Shown piece by piece: positions 20,652 to 29,183 of a DNA stretch of 42,133 nucleotides. The DNA lies in the IMG/VR virus record IMGVR_UViG_3300023176_000591, positions 1 through 42,133 of that record. One strand, 5' to 3'. The translations under genes were made by a program, and so were the position numbers. The notes beneath the pieces were generated by a model that was not told the DNA's origin, did not search any database, and was given only the letters and a program-made list of their open reading frames with translations. Positions within the stretch are counted from its first letter, which is position 1, and each line of letters starts with the position of its first letter. Source of the stretch: a virus.

Positions 20652-22744
20652 GCGATGATGGAGATGAATTCGGTCAGGATTTTTTTGTTTAGTGCTTTAG
20701 AAGAGAGGGACTTCTTGAAAGCGTTACGGATCTGAGTCTTGGTTGCCGACTCTTCCACATCAAATTCTACACTATTGTTGAGAGAATTGCAAGCGATAGC
20801 GAAGAATGCATCGAACCCAACTTTCTTGATCACAACAGACTTCTCTTTACGCCACTGCTTATTGACTCGCTCACGATCTTCCCAAGAAACCCAATCCCGT
20901 TGGAAGTTAGCAAAGTCACGACCACTGACCAGACGAATACCAATAATGTTAGTATTGGGAAGTGTTTCACTAAGGTCTTTGATCAAGTTAGAAGTTTGAT
21001 CACTGTAACAACCAATTTTGGTGACATGACCAGTCTTACGATTGCGAAGATAGGTTCGATCATCTACAGAATTGACTCCCCAGTAATCTTTACTGTAAAG
21101 ACTTTGCTCCTTAGGAATACAAATGGATGAACGAATTGGTGCAGACTCACCATCAGTCAGAATAATTGCATTGACCTTTTCAACACCAGTCTTATTCTGA
21201 AAGTGTGGGATGATTTGATGTAGAGTAATGATAGCATTGTTCAATGGAGTGCCACAGAGACCGTAACTAGGAGGAACACTGTAATCAACAAAGTAACGGA
21301 AACTGTATGCCATTCTCCACAGATTGAGCATCTGCTGGTCAAGTTGCTTAGTCTTCGATTCACTGCTGATAAGGTTCAGCATCTTGAAATCATTGAAGAA
21401 AGCCACAGTGTTCTCAACTTTGGGAGACATCCAGCGTTCATCATCATCGTGAGCAAACGAATTGATGAATGCATAGAGTTCAAAAGGAATCTTGACCTTA
21501 CGACAGAAAGAAATAAGATTCAAGACTTGCTTGACAGTATCAAGAATAACCTCACCCATAGAACCAGACCAGTCAAGAACAAACACAAGACCATGGTTTT
21601 TACCGTCAGGAAGGACAGTAACTTTCCTAAAGAGATCTTCATTGTACTTATAAGTGTGAAGTTTGGTGCAGTCAAGAACCCCAGTGCGAGAAGTAGTTGC
21701 CCGCGCATAAGCAGCAGCAGACTTCTTACACTCAAACTCTTTCACCATGTAGTTGACTTCTTTAGCAGAAGACTTACAAAACTGGCGATAGGATAAATCA
21801 GAATTCTCGAAGGATTCTTGAGGAAAGACACTGAAGTGGTCATTGATATCAGCAAGAACTTTGTCATGTGAATGAATCACCTTATCGAGATCAAGATTGG
21901 GAATCTCGATATACTTATTATCATTACCACCAAATCCAATCAGATCTTTGAGTTGCTCATCCAACTCACTCTGAGTTTTTACCTCTGGTTCGGGCGATTC
22001 AGCATCAGCAGAATCTGAAAGAGACTGAACACTGCCACCAGCAGTGTTGTCAGAAGTCTCAACTTGCTCCTGAGATTGATCAGAATCCTCTTCCGAATCG
22101 ATTTGGATTGATTCGGATTGGGGTTGACCGTCAGTTGATGCCTGTGGAGAACCCTGATTGGTAGGTTGCTGTTGATCTTCCTGTTGCTTCTTGTGCTGAT
22201 CCTTACAGTAGCGGTACAGTTTTTTAGCCGCATCGATAGCATCCTCAAAAGTTTCTGCGTCTTCAATAATCTTGATGATATCACTCTCTTCTTGGTTGAA
22301 GAAAGGGACTGTAACAAAGTTACCAATCTTGAAATAAAGATTGGCACGGTCGGCAAGGTTCATCTCACCAACATCTTCATCTCCAATAGAGAAGAAGTCC
22401 TGATCAGCAAGGTGATTGTAACCCTTATAGAAAGTTTTACGAAGACCACCAAACTTACGCTTCATCAGTTTCTCAACACGAACGTCCTCAGTGACATTCA
22501 GAAACTGCATAGGTACATTACATTTTTTCTTCCAGTCTTCGTTAGGGGTATACAATGCATGACCAACCTCATGGGCAACCAGCAGGTCAAACACTTGGTT
22601 GGAAGCACGTTTCCAGTTAGGCAGAGTCAACACACGCTTCTGTACGTCAAACTGAGCAGTCTCAACGTTACGGTGCTCAACGATTAGGTTCTCAGTAGCG
22701 AGCAGTTTAGCGAGTTGACCCTTGACTTCTAGATTGACGGACAT
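20648..22744 (-). CDS. Large VWA-domain protein with HExxH motif (CobT-like)
   Basis: The 698-residue product begins MSVNLEVKGQLAKLLATENL. An HExxH zinc-peptidase motif, His58-Glu59-Val-Gly-His62 (AHEVGHALYTP), lies in the N-terminal domain, followed by NVTEDVRVEKL, which could supply a third ligand. Residues about 190-280 are a Gln/Ser/Glu/Asp-rich linker. The C-terminal half is a von Willebrand A domain with a full MIDAS motif (D-W-S-G-S, near 395) and a later threonine (CGTPL) and TDGES segment. Partner proteins of MoxR AAA+ ATPases and the CobT chelatase subunit have this build. GAGAGGT sets the start at ATG 22744. Cobalt chelation, protein remodelling or proteolysis all remain possible. 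Confidence 0.85.
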   Translation of the reverse strand: MSVNLEVKGQLAKLLATENLIVEHRNVETAQFDVQKRVLTLPNWKRASNQVFDLLVAHEVGHALYTPNEDWKKKCNVPMQFLNVTEDVRVEKLMKRKFGGLRKTFYKGYNHLADQDFFSIGDEDVGEMNLADRANLYFKIGNFVTVPFFNQEESDIIKIIEDAETFEDAIDAAKKLYRYCKDQHKKQQEDQQQPTNQGSPQASTDGQPQSESIQIDSEEDSDQSQEQVETSDNTAGGSVQSLSDSADAESPEPEVKTQSELDEQLKDLIGFGGNDNKYIEIPNLDLDKVIHSHDKVLADINDHFSVFPQESFENSDLSYRQFCKSSAKEVNYMVKEFECKKSAAAYARATTSRTGVLDCTKLHTYKYNEDLFRKVTVLPDGKNHGLVFVLDWSGSMGEVILDTVKQVLNLISFCRKVKIPFELYAFINSFAHDDDERWMSPKVENTVAFFNDFKMLNLISSESKTKQLDQQMLNLWRMAYSFRYFVDYSVPPSYGLCGTPLNNAIITLHQIIPHFQNKTGVEKVNAIILTDGESAPIRSSICIPKEQSLYSKDYWGVNSVDDRTYLRNRKTGHVTKIGCYSDQTSNLIKDLSETLPNTNIIGIRLVSGRDFANFQRDWVSWEDRERVNKQWRKEKSVVIKKVGFDAFFAIACNSLNNSVEFDVEESATKTQIRNAFKKSLSSKALNKKILTEFISIIA

Positions 22745-22767
22745 CGGACCTCTCTGTGTATGCACAT

Positions 22768-22773
22768 ATTATA
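22768..22773 (-). promoter_or_regulatory. -10 box before the VWA gene
   Basis: Minus strand TATAAT, 24 nt before the VWA start. No -35 box is recognisable. The 19 nt from the -10 box resemble those at the cobS promoter (both contain TATAATAT and CATACACA with the same spacing). Confidence 0.45.
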
Positions 22774-22775
22774 AT

Positions 22776-22800
22776 ACCCCTAGGGAGATTCCCCAGGGGT
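22776..22800 (-). terminator. Strong hairpin after gp46, weak T-tract
   Basis: Arms ACCCCTGGGGA and TCCCTAGGGGT pair around a 3-nt loop with one G-T pair. It is followed by ATTATAAT rather than a run of T, so termination may be partial. It lies between gp46 and the VWA gene. Confidence 0.5.
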
Positions 22801-22810
22801 GAGTGGACAC

Positions 22811-24526
22811 TTAGTTGACTGTCACCTTCTTACTAAAGTTCTTGACCTTCTCAAACTGGATGGTGTCTGCGAACTTATCTTGTAGAACGTCACCCTTGTG
22901 TGAGATGACGAATGTATTTGCATCCCTGACAGCAAACCTAACGATCTTCAAGAAATCTTCTGTACCAGATGTATCGAGAGAACTGTCAAAGATCTCATCA
23001 AGGATAAGAAGATTGGTATTGACTGAGTTCTTGACTCTCGCAACTTCTCTCCAAGTAAACAGAAGTGCTAGGTCGATTCTCATCTTCTCACCTTCACTGA
23101 AAGAACTATATGAGAAGTCTTCATGAATAGGAGACTTGATAGTTTCATTGAATTCACCATCAAGAGAAAAGTTGATAGAGAAATCCATCTGAGTCAGATA
23201 ATCTCTACAAGTTCTATTGATAAGAGGAAGATACTTTTTGATGATACGAGTCTTGACTCCACTGTCTTTCAAAAGATAGTTGACTGCTTCATGCTCATCC
23301 TTAGCTTTCTTAGTTTCAGAAAGCATATCATTCAAAAGTTTCTTCTGACCAAGGAACTCTTGCCTTTTCTCAATCTCTTTGTCAACATTATTGTTTCCAA
23401 TACTAGAGATTTCTTTAGTGATGTAATCAACTTTGTCGTCGATGTTCACACAATCATTCTTCAACTTCCTAAAATCGTATTTCTTTTCCTGAATCTGTTC
23501 TGACAAAGATACGATGTTATCAATATTCATTTTCAATGATTGAAGTTCCACGTCAAGTTTTTCAAGTGCATTTGACATCTCATCAACACTGTCTTGATAA
23601 GTGGAGATCTTGTCCTGTTTGAATGCAGTATCAATGTGTTGACCACATGTTGGACAATCATCAGTCTGTTGGAAGAACTTCAGATCTCTAACATGAAGAT
23701 TCTTCTTAGAAGTAATCTGGAAAGAAAGAGTCTTCAATTTATCCTGCTTCTCCTGAAGTTTTTCTGGAGAAGTATACATCTTCTCCAGAGTTTCAATCGT
23801 GGTAAAACATTCATCGATTTGACCTGAGAGAGTTTTCTTTCTATCTTTTAGTCTTCTAATCTCTTCCTGTTTCTCAGAAATCTTTTTGTCTGACTGTGAT
23901 GTGAGTTCTTCAATAAACCTATCTTGAATATTGATTTTCTCATTCACCAACTCCGTGCGAGATTCCAAATCTCTAATGTCTTCATTGATCATTCTCAACT
24001 TCTCCTTCGCCAAGATATGCATGGTGGAGAAGATCTTGATGTCAAGAATATCTTCGATGACTTCACGTCTACCAGCAGCAGGCAGTTGCATGAATGGTAC
24101 AAAGGTACTGCTACCTAAGATAACAATCTGAGTAAATGACTTGAAGTTCAACTTCAATACATTTTGTTCAAACCATTTCTGTTGATCTGCGGCAGAAGAA
24201 TTCTGATCTAACTTAGTTCCATTCTTGTAGATCTCAAAGATGTTTGGTTTGATGCCACGGATAATCTTCCACTCGATAGAACCGATAGAAAATTCTACCT
24301 CAGCAACACATTCCTTTGCGTTGATTGAGTTGACAAGTTGTGGTTTATTGATCTTCCTGAATGGTTTACCAAACAGGGAGAATGTCAGAGCATCAAGAAT
24401 GGTAGATTTTCCTGCACCATTTGTACCCACAATCAACGTTGCCTGAGAACTATCTAGAGCAATCTCAGTGAAGGTATTGCCAGTAGAAAGAAAGTTCTTC
24501 CAGCGAATCGTTCTAAAAAATATCAT
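22811..24526 (-). CDS. 46: Recombination exonuclease subunit gp46 (Rad50/SbcC-like)
   Basis: The 571-residue protein begins MIFFRTIRWKNFLSTGNTFT. Walker A GTNGAGKS is at 34-41, the zinc-hook CPTC at 291-294 between two long coiled coils, the ABC signature FSEGEKMR near 480, and Walker B LLILDEIF near 515. With gp47 it forms the nuclease that resects DNA ends for recombination-dependent replication and helps degrade host DNA. The start overlaps the DUF3110-like gene by 14 nt. Confidence 0.97.
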   Translation of the reverse strand: MIFFRTIRWKNFLSTGNTFTEIALDSSQATLIVGTNGAGKSTILDALTFSLFGKPFRKINKPQLVNSINAKECVAEVEFSIGSIEWKIIRGIKPNIFEIYKNGTKLDQNSSAADQQKWFEQNVLKLNFKSFTQIVILGSSTFVPFMQLPAAGRREVIEDILDIKIFSTMHILAKEKLRMINEDIRDLESRTELVNEKINIQDRFIEELTSQSDKKISEKQEEIRRLKDRKKTLSGQIDECFTTIETLEKMYTSPEKLQEKQDKLKTLSFQITSKKNLHVRDLKFFQQTDDCPTCGQHIDTAFKQDKISTYQDSVDEMSNALEKLDVELQSLKMNIDNIVSLSEQIQEKKYDFRKLKNDCVNIDDKVDYITKEISSIGNNNVDKEIEKRQEFLGQKKLLNDMLSETKKAKDEHEAVNYLLKDSGVKTRIIKKYLPLINRTCRDYLTQMDFSINFSLDGEFNETIKSPIHEDFSYSSFSEGEKMRIDLALLFTWREVARVKNSVNTNLLILDEIFDSSLDTSGTEDFLKIVRFAVRDANTFVISHKGDVLQDKFADTIQFEKVKNFSKKVTVN

Positions 24527-24776
24527 TGGGTTCAGGAATTACAAAGTCATCAGGAGTAATAATGGAATACTTGTATCCCATGAGTTCGCATGTCTTGACG
24601 ATACTATCGTCATCCACTTCTACGATTTCTAAAGCAGGGTGATCGTCTGCTTCCAGAAGACCAGCATAGCGCACTGCATCGTCTTTGTCAATAAAAAGTT
24701 GCAAAGATCTACTTCCATCTTTAGTGCTTGAGGCATATGCTTGCTGGCCTGATCCTTGGAGAGTGAGCATGTACAT
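24513..24776 (-). CDS. DUF3110-like protein between gp46 and gp47
   Basis: The 87-residue product begins MYMLTLQGSGQQAYASSTKD. The pattern L-x-L-F-x-D-K-D-D-A-x-R-Y-A-x-L-L-E-A-D-x-x-P-A, then EIVEVDDDSI and a hydrophobic GYKYSIITP end, resembles DUF3110, a small family found in cyanobacteria and their phages. So host origin is likely. Function unknown. It is tightly coupled on both sides (TAATG with gp47, 14-nt overlap with gp46). Confidence 0.7.
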   Translation of the reverse strand: MYMLTLQGSGQQAYASSTKDGSRSLQLFIDKDDAVRYAGLLEADDHPALEIVEVDDDSIVKTCELMGYKYSIITPDDFVIPEPNDIF

Positions 24777-25816
24777 TATACTTCTGACGCTTCTACGTAA
24801 AGATTTTTTAGAATACAGGTCAAAGAAGACTTATTCAAATCCGTCTCAAGTTCATTTACATATTTTTCAAGAGTAGTCAAAGTATCTTCTACTTCAATTT
24901 CCTCTTCACTCTCTGCACTCAAATCAAAATTCTCAATGACTTTTACATCATGAGCACCAGAGTAGTAAACGTTTTCCAAAAACTTATCAAAGGTTTTGTA
25001 GTCAGTTTTCTTTTCTACAATTACTTTGATAAACTTTTCACTGTAATCTTCGTAATCATGTTCTGAATAATCATTGACTTCATCATTATAGGTGATTTTG
25101 TCGAAGATTGTATATGGATTTCTAACATACCTGAGACTCAGATCATCGGTATCGAAGATGTGGAATCCTCTCCTATCACCATAATCATTCCAATAGATTT
25201 GATATGGGTTTCCAAGATATGTTACATTACCTTTAGTGCTCTTGGTGTGATAGTGACCAGAGAATACCTTCTCAAATTTTTTATATTTATCTACGCTATC
25301 ACCACGTTGATGATTGTATCCAGGGTGTGCCTCAAACCCAGCAAGTTCTAAGTGACCCATGGCAACTCTTGCCTTTGTGCTCTTGATAAGTTTGTCAGTT
25401 TCTACGACATTTTCTTCATTGATCCATGGGATGAACAAGATAGGCAATCCACCAACCATCACTTCAGTAGCTTGCGAATAACATTCTACATTATGATAAT
25501 CTTCAAGAAGAAGTTCCACTGTGTTGATCTTATTAGTATTCTTATAGTAAGCAGTATGATTTCCAATTACTGTATGAACCTTGACATTGTGTTGTCTGAG
25601 AACATCATAGTAATTTTTCTTTGCCCACTCCAAAGACCAGAAGTCAATACTCTTTCTATTATCAAAGGTATCTCCCAAATCAATTACGTTGAAGATACCT
25701 TCTTCCTCAAGAGTAGGGAAGAATACGTCTTTGTAAAACTTACCAATAAAATTGTGGAAGATCTGACTTCCTTTTCTCATACCAAAATGTTGGTCAGTGA
25801 TGATAGCTACTTTCAT
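24776..25816 (-). CDS. 47: Recombination nuclease subunit gp47 (Mre11/SbcD-like)
   Basis: The 346-residue protein begins MKVAIITDQHFGMRKGSQIF. The metallophosphoesterase motifs are all present: TDQHFG (D-x-H), DLGDTFD (GD-x-x-D), IGNHTAYY (GNH), MGHLE and SGHYHTK (GHxH). It is the two-metal nuclease partner of gp46. Its start overlaps the stop of the small upstream gene (ATGA). Confidence 0.97.
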   Translation of the reverse strand: MKVAIITDQHFGMRKGSQIFHNFIGKFYKDVFFPTLEEEGIFNVIDLGDTFDNRKSIDFWSLEWAKKNYYDVLRQHNVKVHTVIGNHTAYYKNTNKINTVELLLEDYHNVECYSQATEVMVGGLPILFIPWINEENVVETDKLIKSTKARVAMGHLELAGFEAHPGYNHQRGDSVDKYKKFEKVFSGHYHTKSTKGNVTYLGNPYQIYWNDYGDRRGFHIFDTDDLSLRYVRNPYTIFDKITYNDEVNDYSEHDYEDYSEKFIKVIVEKKTDYKTFDKFLENVYYSGAHDVKVIENFDLSAESEEEIEVEDTLTTLEKYVNELETDLNKSSLTCILKNLYVEASEV

Positions 25817-25995
25817 TTGGTTTCGTGGTTGTACTCAATTACAATCTTTTCATGCTTTGTAGTTCTGTCAGAAACATAGTAATGTTTTGCTTCACCACCC
25901 AACAAATCCTCAATCTTTTTTACAAGATTCTCAACAATATTTTCATTAGCATACTTTTGCCAATCTCCTTTGATCATGGGTTCGTTCTCAGTCAC
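25813..25995 (-). CDS. Small hypothetical protein upstream of gp47, 60 residues
   Basis: The frame starts with GTG at 25995, sharing bases with the stop of the upstream gene (GTGA); ATG at 25977 (MIKGDWQKYANENI) is an alternative. The product is a short helix-rich protein with a C-terminal basic strand (KIVIEYNHETK). No motif is recognised. Its place between gp55 and gp47 in one coupled chain suggests early expression. Confidence 0.55.
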   Translation of the reverse strand: MTENEPMIKGDWQKYANENIVENLVKKIEDLLGGEAKHYYVSDRTTKHEKIVIEYNHETK

Positions 25996-26291
25996 AGTTT
26001 ACCTCCAACAACACCACTGTTTACAACGCGAGTATTTTCATCAAGTGATCCATCTTGCAAGCATTTGAGATGCCAACGAGTGACATCTAGAACTGTTTGA
26101 TACTCCAAACCAGTGATAAAGTGCTGACCCAGAGGTTCTTTTAGGATGCTAGTATGCATACCAAAGCGAGTTTTTTTGATGTAAAAAGCATCATCAATCC
26201 ATTCGGCATCTTCTGGAATATCTTTCTCTACTGTACCACCAAAAGAATCAGACAGTTTTGCTTTTCTTTTTGTTTCTGTTTGTTCGGTCAT
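25992..26291 (-). CDS. Conserved hypothetical protein downstream of gp55, 99 residues
   Basis: Begins MTEQTETKRKAKLSDSFGGT: a basic, probably disordered N terminus of 25 residues, then an alpha/beta part with EDAEWIDDAFYIKKTRFGMH and a helical TRWHLKCLQDG. Its position after the late sigma factor recalls gp33-like co-activators of T4, but the sequence gives no support for that. Coupled to gp55 by ATGA. Confidence 0.55.
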   Translation of the reverse strand: MTEQTETKRKAKLSDSFGGTVEKDIPEDAEWIDDAFYIKKTRFGMHTSILKEPLGQHFITGLEYQTVLDVTRWHLKCLQDGSLDENTRVVNSGVVGGKL

Positions 26292-26761
26292 CTGTTCATC
26301 CTCACTTCAACATTTTCTTTGATTGTATTCATATCTGAGATATCATATCCTACATCGTTTGAATCTGCAGTGAACACCTGATCAAAACCAGACCTCTCAA
26401 TAATTTTGTTTTTGATCTCCAACTGCTTCTTTTCTCTTTGGATTCGTCTAAGAAATGCGTAGTATATAATCTGAGTGAAGTAAGCAAACGGATTATTAGA
26501 TTTATTTGGGTCGAAATTATCTACATACTGGACACAGTTCTCCACCCCATCACAGATCATATCGTCCTTGAACATGTAGTTGACAAAGTTAGGTCGATAT
26601 GATAAATGATTAGCGATCTTCAAAAAACATTCGCCAATATAATTAGTAATTCTTGGTTTAGGTAGGTCGTTCTCTTTAGCATACGCCACCTTCGACCGAT
26701 AAACAATCAGTGCTTCTAAGAATTGTTTGTTGTTTACATAATGTTCTGGTTTTGCAGCCAT
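26288..26761 (-). CDS. 55: Late sigma factor gp55
   Basis: The 157-residue product begins MAAKPEHYVNNKQFLEALIV and shows the reduced sigma region 2 of gp55: DMICDGVENCVQYVDNFDPN, then NPFAYFTQIIYYAFLRRIQR. With host core RNA polymerase it reads TATAAATA-type late promoters, several of which are seen in this window. It is preceded by a sigma70-like promoter, so it would be made early or mid infection, before late genes need it. The GAGAGG just before ATG gives a ribosome site. Confidence 0.93.
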   Translation of the reverse strand: MAAKPEHYVNNKQFLEALIVYRSKVAYAKENDLPKPRITNYIGECFLKIANHLSYRPNFVNYMFKDDMICDGVENCVQYVDNFDPNKSNNPFAYFTQIIYYAFLRRIQREKKQLEIKNKIIERSGFDQVFTADSNDVGYDISDMNTIKENVEVRMNR

Positions 26762-26787
26762 GGAGAGGTATCCGTTTTCATGTGTAC

Positions 26788-26816
26788 ATCATAACACAGA
26801 AACCCAGGCTTGACAA
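26788..26816 (-). promoter_or_regulatory. Sigma70-like promoter for gp55
   Basis: Minus strand TTGTCA (26811-26816) and TATGAT (26788-26793), spacer 17 nt. Transcription would begin about 20 nt before the gp55 start. Confidence 0.65.
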
Positions 26817-26838
26817 CACCCTAGAATCAGTGTACAAT
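26810..26838 (+). promoter_or_regulatory. Divergent sigma70-like promoter, antisense direction
   Basis: Plus strand TTGACA (26810-26815) and TACAAT (26833-26838), spacer 17 nt. The -35 boxes of the two divergent promoters overlap. The nearest genes in its path are on the opposite strand, so it would make antisense RNA to the Sm-like gene and uvsW unless it ends early; a 5-bp hairpin at about 26856-26871 follows. Confidence 0.5.
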
Positions 26839-26872
26839 AACCTTGTGGAGGTTCAAAAGCAATATAGCTTTA

Positions 26873-27286
26873 TTACTTAGAGTCTTTATTGAATAACTTC
26901 TCTAAAGAATCTCTAGCATCATCTATCGTAGAAATATATCCAACGTTCTTTTCAGGGTTGACTTTATTTGTAGAGATAATTGATCTCTGAGATGCATATG
27001 CTTTTTCAAAACATTCTTCATAGAACTCTACTGCGCCTTCACTGAGTTCAGTAATAGTAAGAATGTTATGTCTTTCGATAACAAAACAATCTTCACCAGA
27101 GAATTTCATCCACATATTAGGAATAACAATGTTTGCAAATACTCCTGGTTGTGGGTTGATAGTATCTTCTTTGATAGTAATCGCATTAGATACCAAGAGA
27201 ACATCATCTTCAGGAATCCACATTACCTGAGCAAGAAGTTCTTCTCCTGATACTAATTTGATTGCTGCGTGAAAATCGTCTCCCAT
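26873..27286 (-). CDS. Sm-like protein, cyanophage type (second, longer copy)
   Basis: The 137-residue product begins MGDDFHAAIKLVSGEELLAQ. Residues 8-22 (IKLVSGEELLAQVMW) and the strand order match the Sm-like gene at 15353, with a longer loop and an added C-terminal helix of about 40 residues. The two are distant paralogues rather than copies. Predicted to be an RNA-binding ring protein by fold only. It lies between uvsW and gp55. Confidence 0.6.
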   Translation of the reverse strand: MGDDFHAAIKLVSGEELLAQVMWIPEDDVLLVSNAITIKEDTINPQPGVFANIVIPNMWMKFSGEDCFVIERHNILTITELSEGAVEFYEECFEKAYASQRSIISTNKVNPEKNVGYISTIDDARDSLEKLFNKDSK

Positions 27287-27289
27287 GTG

Positions 27290-28753
27290 TTATCTGAAAT
27301 CGATGTTTATAATTTGATAATCAAAATTTTCTTCATTATATATTTTTATTCTCTCAACGAGATGATTCAATGTATAGTTCTTTCTACCATTGTTATTGGT
27401 AACATCATCAGACACATCATACAAAGTTGCAAGATTTTTTGCCTGACCTTTTCTAAGAACTCTACCAATCGATTGAAGATTTCTAATCCTAGATTTAGAT
27501 GGACTAGAAAAGATTACATTGTGAAGGTTTTTGATATTGATTCCAGTGGAGAAAGTACCGTAAGATGCTACAATGATTGCATTGTTTTCAGACTCTGTGA
27601 TTTTTCTCACATCCTCTCTCTCGTCAGTATTCACTCCACCATGTATAAAAAATACTTTTCTGTCCTGAGTCTTACTACTATTTAGGAGATCATAGATAAC
27701 CTGACCATGGGTAGAAACCCTACTATAAAGAATCAAAGTATTACCTTTCAGATCTAATGCCAAGTTACTAATGAATTTATTTCTACGATCATTGTTGATA
27801 AGAAACTGAATTTCATCCTCGTAAGTTTCAAACTTCTGATACTCATGCTTCAAGATCAATACTTTGATCTCAAACTTAGAAAGATATCCCTGATCAATAA
27901 GTTCTTCTGTGTTGACAATTTTATCTGCTGGTCCAAACAAACCTTCCAGTACCCATTTATGAGTTTGAGTTCCATCCAGAGTTCCAGTAAAACCAATCCT
28001 ATACTTTGCATTATGACATTTAGTCATGATACCAGTCAGTGACTTTGCTTTGAACTGGTGTGCTTCATCACCAATCACTGTAGTAAACTCATCAAAATAT
28101 TTCTTTGGCATCTTGTAAATAGATTGCCAAGTTGTAATAGTTACATCCTTGTCAGATAATTTTTCATATCCTGCATAAATTTTATGACAGTGCGATTCAG
28201 CGTCCCAACCATAGTCAATAAAATCTTTATACATCTGCTCTACAAGAGATGTAGTGGGAACAATGATAAGAATCCTTTCTCCTTTAGCAACGTGATATCT
28301 AACTACAGAGTAAATCATCATTGACTTACCTGATGCTGTTGGTGAGATAATTAGTTTACGATTATTTTTGAGTGCTTGATATACTGCTTTGACCTGATAG
28401 TCTCTAGGTTTGAATGAAGTAATAGATGTCATGAAGGACTTGACTCCTTCCATAGTCACCATAGGATTTGATTCCAACACATCACCATAGTATTTGTTGG
28501 GTTCAAATTTCATCTTATACTCATGCTCTCCACACCATGTAATCAATCTATCGAGAAGACCACAATAGATCTCCCCTGTGTGTGGTGAAAACAAACGTAT
28601 CTTGCCATCCCAGTGTTTACTTCTATAAGATGGCATGAACGCTGCTTCAGGAACATCAAATGTAAATTGATCTGATAGTTCGTATTTGATATGTGGTTCG
28701 CATTCTATTTTCAGATATACTTCATTTTTCTTCGAGATCACTAAGTCGCTCAT
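27290..28753 (-). CDS. uvsW: UvsW recombination helicase
   Basis: The 487-residue protein begins MSDLVISKKNEVYLKIECEP; an N-terminal domain of about 110 residues binds DNA, followed by a superfamily-2 helicase core: Walker A SPTASGKS (137-144), GDEAH box near 228, GFTGTLDG, and the late QSIGRVLRKG motif VI. UvsW unwinds R-loops and branched DNA and drives the switch from origin to recombination-dependent replication. It sits next to uvsY as in T4. Confidence 0.97.
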   Translation of the reverse strand: MSDLVISKKNEVYLKIECEPHIKYELSDQFTFDVPEAAFMPSYRSKHWDGKIRLFSPHTGEIYCGLLDRLITWCGEHEYKMKFEPNKYYGDVLESNPMVTMEGVKSFMTSITSFKPRDYQVKAVYQALKNNRKLIISPTASGKSMMIYSVVRYHVAKGERILIIVPTTSLVEQMYKDFIDYGWDAESHCHKIYAGYEKLSDKDVTITTWQSIYKMPKKYFDEFTTVIGDEAHQFKAKSLTGIMTKCHNAKYRIGFTGTLDGTQTHKWVLEGLFGPADKIVNTEELIDQGYLSKFEIKVLILKHEYQKFETYEDEIQFLINNDRRNKFISNLALDLKGNTLILYSRVSTHGQVIYDLLNSSKTQDRKVFFIHGGVNTDEREDVRKITESENNAIIVASYGTFSTGINIKNLHNVIFSSPSKSRIRNLQSIGRVLRKGQAKNLATLYDVSDDVTNNNGRKNYTLNHLVERIKIYNEENFDYQIINIDFR

Positions 28754-28754
28754 A

Positions 28755-29183
28755 TCATCCGTATCCTAATGTTAGTTTTTGAAACTCAATTGCGTTCCTG
28801 ATTTGCCATTGCCTGTCACTGATTTGTTTCAGGATAGATTCTAAGAACAGCACAAGTTGTTCGTAATAGTCAATCTTTAGTTGTAGTTTTTGTATCTTTG
28901 GATCACTATCCAGATATCTATCGATGTCTTGTTTTAGAACTTTGAAGTCAAAAGGTTCTGACTCATATACTTCTGGATCTGCTTTTCCTGTATAATATTC
29001 CCATCTATGTCTCCTAAGAACTTTCAGATCAGACTCTGATTTTCTTTTTAGTAAACAGATCTCATTATAAATTTTGAAATATTTTGAATGTAGTGAAGGG
29101 ATTTTTTTAGATTCATCACTAAGTTCATCACCCAACTGAGAGTCTTTCTCCCACTTGGTTTGTAAAGATTCAAGATCAATCAT
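28755..29183 (-). CDS. uvsY: UvsY recombination mediator
   Basis: The 142-residue product begins MIDLESLQTKWEKDSQLGDE and is almost wholly helical and charged. The RWEYYTGKADPEVYESEPFD segment matches the RLDYYSGRGD region of T4 UvsY. It loads the UvsX recombinase onto single-stranded DNA covered by gp32. Neighbour of uvsW, and overlapping gp3 by 4 nt. Confidence 0.9.
   Translation of the reverse strand: MIDLESLQTKWEKDSQLGDELSDESKKIPSLHSKYFKIYNEICLLKRKSESDLKVLRRHRWEYYTGKADPEVYESEPFDFKVLKQDIDRYLDSDPKIQKLQLKIDYYEQLVLFLESILKQISDRQWQIRNAIEFQKLTLGYG

Noticed and set aside
25992-26291. gp33 late co-activator assigned to the gene after gp55
   Set aside because: Only the position suggests it; the protein shows no recognisable gp33 features.
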